This document shows, one piece after another, positions 7,017-10,060 of a stretch of 10,060 bases of DNA. The position numbers and the translations under genes were made by a program. The notes beneath the pieces were generated by a model. That model was not told the origin of the DNA, did no database searches, and was given only the letters and a program-made list of their open reading frames with translations. This stretch comes from CAZBDU01 sp964490725 (GTDB lineage Bacteria; Spirochaetota; Spirochaetia; SZUA-6; DRHE01). The stretch covers positions 1 through 10,060 of the forward strand of contig CAZBDU010000142.1 in assembly GCA_964490725.1 (NCBI GenBank), written 5' to 3'. The number at the start of each line of letters is the position of its first letter. Position 1 is the first letter of the stretch.

Positions 7017-7217
7017 CTACGCGGGCCGGGCAGCCCGCTCCCGCGGGCGGTATCCGACGATGGCCCGGGTGTTGCCCTTGGTGTCGTTGAACCAGAGGAT
7101 GACCTTGGAGCCCACGACGGTGAAGCAATCCTCCAGGGACGTCCTGGAGCTGGTGGGCCCGATGTCGCCGAAGGCGGCCCGGGCGCGAGCCAGGAGCTGT
7201 TCTCTGACGTTGTCCAT
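7017..7217 (-). CDS. Small orphan protein of unknown function (66 aa)
   Basis: The family is not recognised. The start is strong: ATG at 7217 with GGGGAGGGGA at 7230-7221, 3 nt upstream. The protein is soluble with no signal peptide. An N-terminal helix (about 2-16, REQLLARARAAF) is followed by a Gly/Pro/Ser turn, a short helix around SLEDCF with the only cysteine (Cys31), and two probable beta strands (about 32-43 and 49-56: FTVVGSKVILWF, then TRAIVGYR) joined by an NDTKGN turn. The last eight or nine residues look disordered. It is divergent from amt, with the amt control region between them. Whether it shares that control is unknown. Confidence 0.62.
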   Translation of the reverse strand: MDNVREQLLARARAAFGDIGPTSSRTSLEDCFTVVGSKVILWFNDTKGNTRAIVGYRPRERAARPA

Positions 7218-7280
7218 AGTTCCCCTCCCCAGGTAGAACCCACTCCATCATAGCACACCCGGCCGCCCCGTCAACCCGTT

Positions 7281-7338
7281 CCGCTCGCCTGCTTGCCTGC
7301 CACGTCCGCCGCGCCCGCTCGCCTGCCGCGTCCGCCGC
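7281..7338. repeat. Short imperfect direct repeat in the amt upstream region
   Basis: CCGCTCGCCTGC occurs at 7281-7292 and again at 7315-7326. GCCTGCCACGTCCGCCGC (7295-7312) recurs with one change at 7321-7338. The differing periods (34 and 26 bp) suggest a partly rearranged low-complexity duplication. No function is visible. Confidence 0.45.
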
Positions 7339-7344
7339 CGGGAG

Positions 7345-7390
7345 CCTACCGTCCGGTAGCTTTAGCTACAGAAAGCTACCTTCCGGTAGG
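7345..7390 (+). promoter_or_regulatory. Paired dyad sites, probable activator-binding enhancer upstream of amt
   Basis: CTACC-N4-GGTAG occurs at 7346-7359 and at 7376-7389, with centres exactly 30 bp apart (about three helical turns). A further CTAC half-site sits between them at 7366-7369. Overall, 7345-7363 and 7372-7390 are 19-bp inverted repeats with three mismatches and an 8-nt centre. From the predicted sigma-54 start near 7494 the dyads centre at about -141 and -111, close to the paired NtrC sites of E. coli glnA. The sequence is not the usual NtrC site, so a different or divergent enhancer-binding protein is inferred. Confidence 0.5.
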
Positions 7391-7467
7391 ACCGGCCCGG
7401 TTCCGCGGGGCCGCCCGCGAAGCAACAGTTCATTTGCCTGGAATGACTTACCTGTTTGCCGCCGGTA

Positions 7468-7483
7468 TGGCACGACTCTTGAT
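7468..7483 (+). promoter_or_regulatory. Sigma-54 (-24/-12) promoter of amt
   Basis: TGGCACGACTCTTGAT follows the sigma-54 consensus TGGCACG-N4-TTGC with GG (7469-7470) and the -12 pair (7481-7482) separated by exactly 10 bp. The single core deviation is GA in place of GC at -12. The predicted start is near 7494, giving a leader of about 33 nt. Sigma-54 control of amt-PII operons is well known for nitrogen limitation. Confidence 0.68.
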
Positions 7484-7526
7484 AAGGCAGATGGCATCAA
7501 CAGAACTCGAGGGAGGTTCGCTTGCG

Positions 7527-8852
7527 ATGGACTCCACCGCGCTGAAGGTGATGCTGGACACCCTGTGGGTTCTCCTGGCCGGCTTCCTGGTGTTCTTCAT
7601 GAACCTGGGCTTCGCCATGGTTGAGTCCGGGCTCTGCCGGGCAAAGAACACCGCCAACATCCTGGCCAAGAACTTCATCGTGTTTGCGGTCTCCAGCCTG
7701 GCCTTCTACTTGGTCGGGTTCGGCCTGATGTTCGGCGACGGAGGGGCGCTGTTCGGGACCCGGGGCGTTTTCGCGGTTGCCGGCGCAGACAACAGCCCCG
7801 CAACCGGCGATTCGTACCGCGGAGTCTACTCCGCCCTCAACTGGACGGGAGTGCCCCTGTGGGCCAAGTTCTTCTTCCAGCTCGCCTTTTGCGGCACCGC
7901 CGCCACCATCGTCTCCGGCGCCGTCGCGGAGCGCGTCAGGTTCGGGCCCTTCATTCTGTTCGCGCTGCTTACCGCCACGGTGATCTACCCTGTCACCGGA
8001 CACTGGATCTGGGGGGGCGGCTGGCTGGGCTCGCTGGGGATGTTGGACTTCGCCGGCTCCACGGTGGTCCATTCCGTAGGGGGCTGGGCGGCGCTCGCGG
8101 GGATTCTCGTGCTGGGACCCAGGGTCGGCAGGTACCGGCCGGACGGCGGGGCAAGGCCCATCTACGGCCATAACCTGAGCTCCGCGACCCTGGGGGTGTT
8201 CGTGCTCTGGTTCGGCTGGTTTGGTTTCAACCCAGGCTCCACCATGGCCCTGAACGCGCCGGCGGTGGCGCACATCGCGGTGACCACCAACAGCGCTGCG
8301 GCCGCTGCTGCGCTGGCGGCCACCGCCACCGCATGGGTGGTGCTGGGCAAGCCCGACCTCTCGATGATCCTGAACGGCACCCTGGCAGGACTGGTGGCCA
8401 TCACCGCCTCCTGTGCCTTCGTGGCCGTCCCCTCAGCGCTGGTGATCGGCGGCATCGCCGGCGTGCTGGTGGTGTTCGCGGTGCTGGGCTTCGACAGGCT
8501 GCGGGTGGACGACCCGGTGGGCGCCCTGTCGGTGCATCTGGTGAACGGCGTTTTCGGGACGGTGGCGGTGGGGTTGTTCGCGGACAAGGCGGTGGCCGCG
8601 GCCATCGGCACCGACGTGCCGGCTCTCAGAGACGGGCTGTTCGCCGGCGGTGGGTTCTCCCAGCTGGCGGCGCAGCTCGCGGGCGCAGCGGCGGCGGGCG
8701 CCTTTGCCCTGGCGGTCGCCCTGGGGGTATGGCTGCTGCTGCGCGTCACCCTGGGCATCCGGGTCAGCCGCGAGGAGGAGATGAGAGGCCTGGACATCGG
8801 CGAGCACGGAATCGAGGCCTACTCGGGCTTCCAGATCTTCAGCAACATGTAG
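7527..8852 (+). CDS. amt: Ammonium transporter, Amt/Mep/Rh family
   Basis: 441 aa; an inner-membrane channel for ammonium uptake that works as a trimer. About 11 hydrophobic helices run from FVFFMNLGFAMVESG near the N-terminus to about residue 410. The pore residues are present: D174 in LDFAGS, the first twin-pore His H182 (VVH) and the second H337 (SVHLVNG), followed by FGTVAVGLF. NGTLAGLVAITA is the usual Amt repeat. The cytoplasmic tail keeps the GLDIGEHGIEAYSGF pattern used in subunit cross-talk and PII binding. The ATG at 7527 has GGGAGG at 7511-7516 and gives a family-typical N-terminus; the longer frame back to 7293 would run through the sigma-54 promoter. It is 10 bp ahead of the PII gene, so the pair forms an operon. 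Nothing looks broken. Confidence 0.96.
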   Translation: MDSTALKVMLDTLWVLLAGFLVFFMNLGFAMVESGLCRAKNTANILAKNFIVFAVSSLAFYLVGFGLMFGDGGALFGTRGVFAVAGADNSPATGDSYRGVYSALNWTGVPLWAKFFFQLAFCGTAATIVSGAVAERVRFGPFILFALLTATVIYPVTGHWIWGGGWLGSLGMLDFAGSTVVHSVGGWAALAGILVLGPRVGRYRPDGGARPIYGHNLSSATLGVFVLWFGWFGFNPGSTMALNAPAVAHIAVTTNSAAAAAALAATATAWVVLGKPDLSMILNGTLAGLVAITASCAFVAVPSALVIGGIAGVLVVFAVLGFDRLRVDDPVGALSVHLVNGVFGTVAVGLFADKAVAAAIGTDVPALRDGLFAGGGFSQLAAQLAGAAAAGAFALAVALGVWLLLRVTLGIRVSREEEMRGLDIGEHGIEAYSGFQIFSNM

Positions 8853-8862
8853 GAGGCAAGGG

Positions 8863-9204
8863 ATGAAGCTGGTAGTCGCCTACATCCAGCCTTTCAAGCT
8901 GAACGACGTCAAGCAGGAGCTCTACAAGCGGGAGGTCTTCAAGATCTCGGTCACCAACGCGCTGGGCTGCGGCCAGCAGAAGGGCTATCACGAGTCCTAC
9001 CGTGGAGCGGAGGAGGAAGTGAACCTGCTGAAGAAGGTGCGACTGGAGATCGCCGTGAACGACGGTTTCCTCCAGCCCGCCGTGGAAGGCATCGTGGCGG
9101 GGGCGCGCACCGGGGAGATCGGTGACGGCAAGATCTTCATCCTGGAGTTGCCCGAATGCATCCGCATTCGCACGGGGGAAACGGGGGAGGTGGCCATCGG
9201 CTGA
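8863..9204 (+). CDS. glnK: PII signal transduction protein (GlnK-like) lacking Tyr51
   Basis: 113 aa, full family length. PII trimers bind ATP/ADP and 2-oxoglutarate and block Amt when nitrogen is ample. Conserved features: Q39 and K58 for 2-oxoglutarate, the T-loop start GCGQQKG (35-41), the B-loop TGEIGDGKIF and the C-loop CIRIRTGE. In the T-loop, HESYRGAEEEV places Glu at position 51, where the uridylylated Tyr sits in E. coli GlnB/GlnK, and Ala at 49, where cyanobacterial PII is phosphorylated. Control by effector binding alone is therefore inferred. AGGAGGC (8851-8857) overlaps the amt stop, so translation is tightly linked. Adjacency to amt favours the GlnK role. Its stop lies 4 bp from the end of the convergent downstream gene. 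Confidence 0.95.
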   Translation: MKLVVAYIQPFKLNDVKQELYKREVFKISVTNALGCGQQKGYHESYRGAEEEVNLLKKVRLEIAVNDGFLQPAVEGIVAGARTGEIGDGKIFILELPECIRIRTGETGEVAIG

Positions 9205-9208
9205 CCTC

Positions 9209-9940
9209 CTAGGAGCGCCGCCGCTCCGGCCGCCGCTCCGATGGAAGAACCCGGGCGGGCGGAAAGATCACGCCGAGCTCCTCGACGGCGAGCACCAGCA
9301 GAGGCCGAGCGTGGTTGAGGAACGCAGGCAAATGCGGGCTGCCCACCACCAGACGCTCCAGCCGCGCGGGGCGCACCCGGCCGCCTCCGGTTATGTCGGT
9401 ACGGTACGACCGGCCGCCCAGGCTCTGCAGGAGCCGCAGGGTGAGGCAGTGGGGCACCGGGAGGTGCGGACCCCACGGGCGCAGGTCCGCTTCCAGGATC
9501 CGCCGCGACCCCGGCGGCCGCGCCCCGGCGGGCAGGCGCGCCACTACCGTCTCGGTGCGGGCCGGCGCGGCCCCCCGCCTGCCGGTTGCGCCTGCCTCCG
9601 TCCGCCTGGCCGGGCGGCTCCCGCCGTCGAAGTCGATGTGCGCCTCTTGCTTGGGCAGGCCCCAGTTGCGGCGGCCGTTGGCGAGGCTGACGGCCGTGGT
9701 CACCCAGATACGCCGGACCGTCCAGCGCAGTCTGGGCCGCAGGCCGTCCGGGTCGCGCAGCGGCCCGCAGGCCAGGATCGCCTCCCCGTAGGGTCCCGCC
9801 GGAGAGCTGTGGTAGCTGAGGAGCAGGAGGGCGGCGAGCGCGCCAGTCCCCCGGCCTGCAGCGTCCCCGCAGGCGCACGCTCTCGGCCGCCGGTAGACAA
9901 CCACGTAGCCGCGCCCCCGCAGCCGCCAGGGCGGCGGCAT
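9209..9940 (-). CDS. Acetoacetate decarboxylase-like family protein
   Basis: 243 aa, soluble. The family is suggested by the opening PPPWRLRGRG, by YHSSPAGPYGEAIL (43-56), typical of the acetoacetate-decarboxylase-like fold, and by RRIWVTT (76-82) followed by NGRRNWGLPKQEA (88-100). K97 in GLPKQ aligns with the Schiff-base lysine of clostridial decarboxylase, whose motif is PKK; the second lysine is Gln98 here. A beta-keto acid decarboxylation or related Schiff-base reaction is possible, but the substrate is unknown and the divergent family includes members with other activities. ATG 9940 is preferred because family members start close to the PPW motif; GTG 9952 and TTG 9970 are in-frame alternatives and none has a clear Shine-Dalgarno. 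Arg/Gly/Pro-rich insertions near 108-150 are longer than I would expect. It converges on the PII gene. Confidence 0.75.
   Translation of the reverse strand: MPPPWRLRGRGYVVVYRRPRACACGDAAGRGTGALAALLLLSYHSSPAGPYGEAILACGPLRDPDGLRPRLRWTVRRIWVTTAVSLANGRRNWGLPKQEAHIDFDGGSRPARRTEAGATGRRGAAPARTETVVARLPAGARPPGSRRILEADLRPWGPHLPVPHCLTLRLLQSLGGRSYRTDITGGGRVRPARLERLVVGSPHLPAFLNHARPLLVLAVEELGVIFPPARVLPSERRPERRRS
9212..9227. terminator. Hairpin at the convergent PII / decarboxylase-like junction
   Basis: GGAGCG (9212-9217) and CGCTCC (9222-9227) form a perfect 6-bp stem with a CCGC loop, 8 nt after the PII stop. It overlaps the last codons of the minus-strand gene and has no T-run on either side. A weak bidirectional terminator is possible but unproven. 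Confidence 0.25.
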
Positions 9941-9958
9941 TTCGGGTATCACCGAACC

Positions 9959-9987
9959 AGTCCAGCGCAAAGCCCGGGTCGTGTCAA
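9959..9987 (-). promoter_or_regulatory. Possible promoter of the decarboxylase-like gene
   Basis: On the minus strand a perfect TTGACA (9987-9982) lies 17 bp before TGGACT (9964-9959), which keeps only three of six -10 positions. The predicted start near 9952 falls just upstream of the chosen ATG at 9940. The strong -35 with a poor -10 leaves this uncertain; an activator could compensate. Confidence 0.32.
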
Positions 9988-10060
9988 CGCATGGCCGGCC
10001 ACAGGGAGCGCTTCCAAGAAGTAGGTAACCGTGGGCTCACGCGGCTCTCCGCAGGGTGTG
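9988..10060. other. Right-edge stretch without an assignable gene
   Basis: No start codon with a Shine-Dalgarno is seen on either strand. On the minus strand short open frames run in from the edge and stop at 10037 or 9949; either could be the end of a neighbouring gene, but too few codons are visible to judge. Confidence 0.3.

Noticed and set aside
7281..7390. CRISPR-like array
   Set aside because: Repeats are short and imperfect with unequal spacing, and no spacers or cas genes are present.
7293..7526. N-terminal extension of Amt
   Set aside because: The region holds the dyads and the sigma-54 promoter. The ATG at 7527 has a Shine-Dalgarno and gives a family-typical N-terminus.
7497..8273. 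258-codon minus-strand open frame
   Set aside because: It is antisense to amt, with His/Glu/Gly-rich composition typical of shadow frames.
9122..10024. 300-codon plus-strand open frame
   Set aside because: It overlaps the PII end and is antisense to the decarboxylase-like gene, with Pro/Arg-rich low complexity and no domain.
10037..10060. C-terminal codons of a minus-strand gene entering from the right edge
   Set aside because: Only seven codons are visible before a stop, too little to support a call.

Overview
This is a G+C-rich bacterial window (roughly two-thirds G+C by eye) with strong G/C third-position preference in every gene called. The phylum cannot be fixed from sequence alone. 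The amt-PII pair, the multi-TM adenylate cyclase with a TPR-like tail, and a SecA paralogue suggest a high-GC Gram-negative lineage such as Spirochaetota, Deltaproteobacteria-like groups or Acidobacteriota. I lean weakly to Spirochaetota from the style of the PII and Amt C-termini. The window has eight or nine genes and no tRNA, rRNA, IS element, phage gene or CRISPR array.

Layout. At 1-110 a G-rich tandem repeat of about 36 bp runs off the left edge. A near-consensus sigma-70 promoter (111-140) follows and drives a two-gene operon: a TPR-like lipoprotein (169-1458) and a six-TM class III adenylate cyclase (1474-3627). A locally AT-rich 233-bp intergenic region (3628-3860) holds terminator-like hairpins, promoter-like hexamers and a possibly folded leader before a 102-aa orphan protein (3861-4169). 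That gene converges on, and overlaps by 77 bp, a minus-strand SecA paralogue (4093-6624) with an unusual hydrophobic C-terminal segment. Upstream of it on the same strand lie a possible 70-aa membrane protein (6692-6904) and a 66-aa orphan (7017-7217).

A 309-bp divergent region (7218-7526) then leads to the nitrogen module: amt (7527-8852) and a PII gene (8863-9204). In front of amt is a sigma-54-type -24/-12 element and, about 110-140 bp upstream of the predicted start site, two copies of a CTACC-N4-GGTAG dyad exactly 30 bp apart. This is the geometry of an enhancer for an NtrC-like activator. The PII protein keeps the 2-oxoglutarate/ATP residues but lacks the uridylylated Tyr51. A convergent minus-strand acetoacetate-decarboxylase-like gene (9209-9940) closes the window.

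Working together: the lipoprotein and cyclase probably form an envelope-linked cAMP signalling unit. Amt and PII form the usual ammonium uptake and gating pair, here probably under sigma-54 control. The SecA paralogue looks like an accessory, possibly membrane-anchored, secretion motor whose partners are not in the window. The most promising leads are the amt control region, the membrane-tailed SecA paralogue with its small upstream membrane ORF, and the K/T-type cyclase with its lipoprotein partner.
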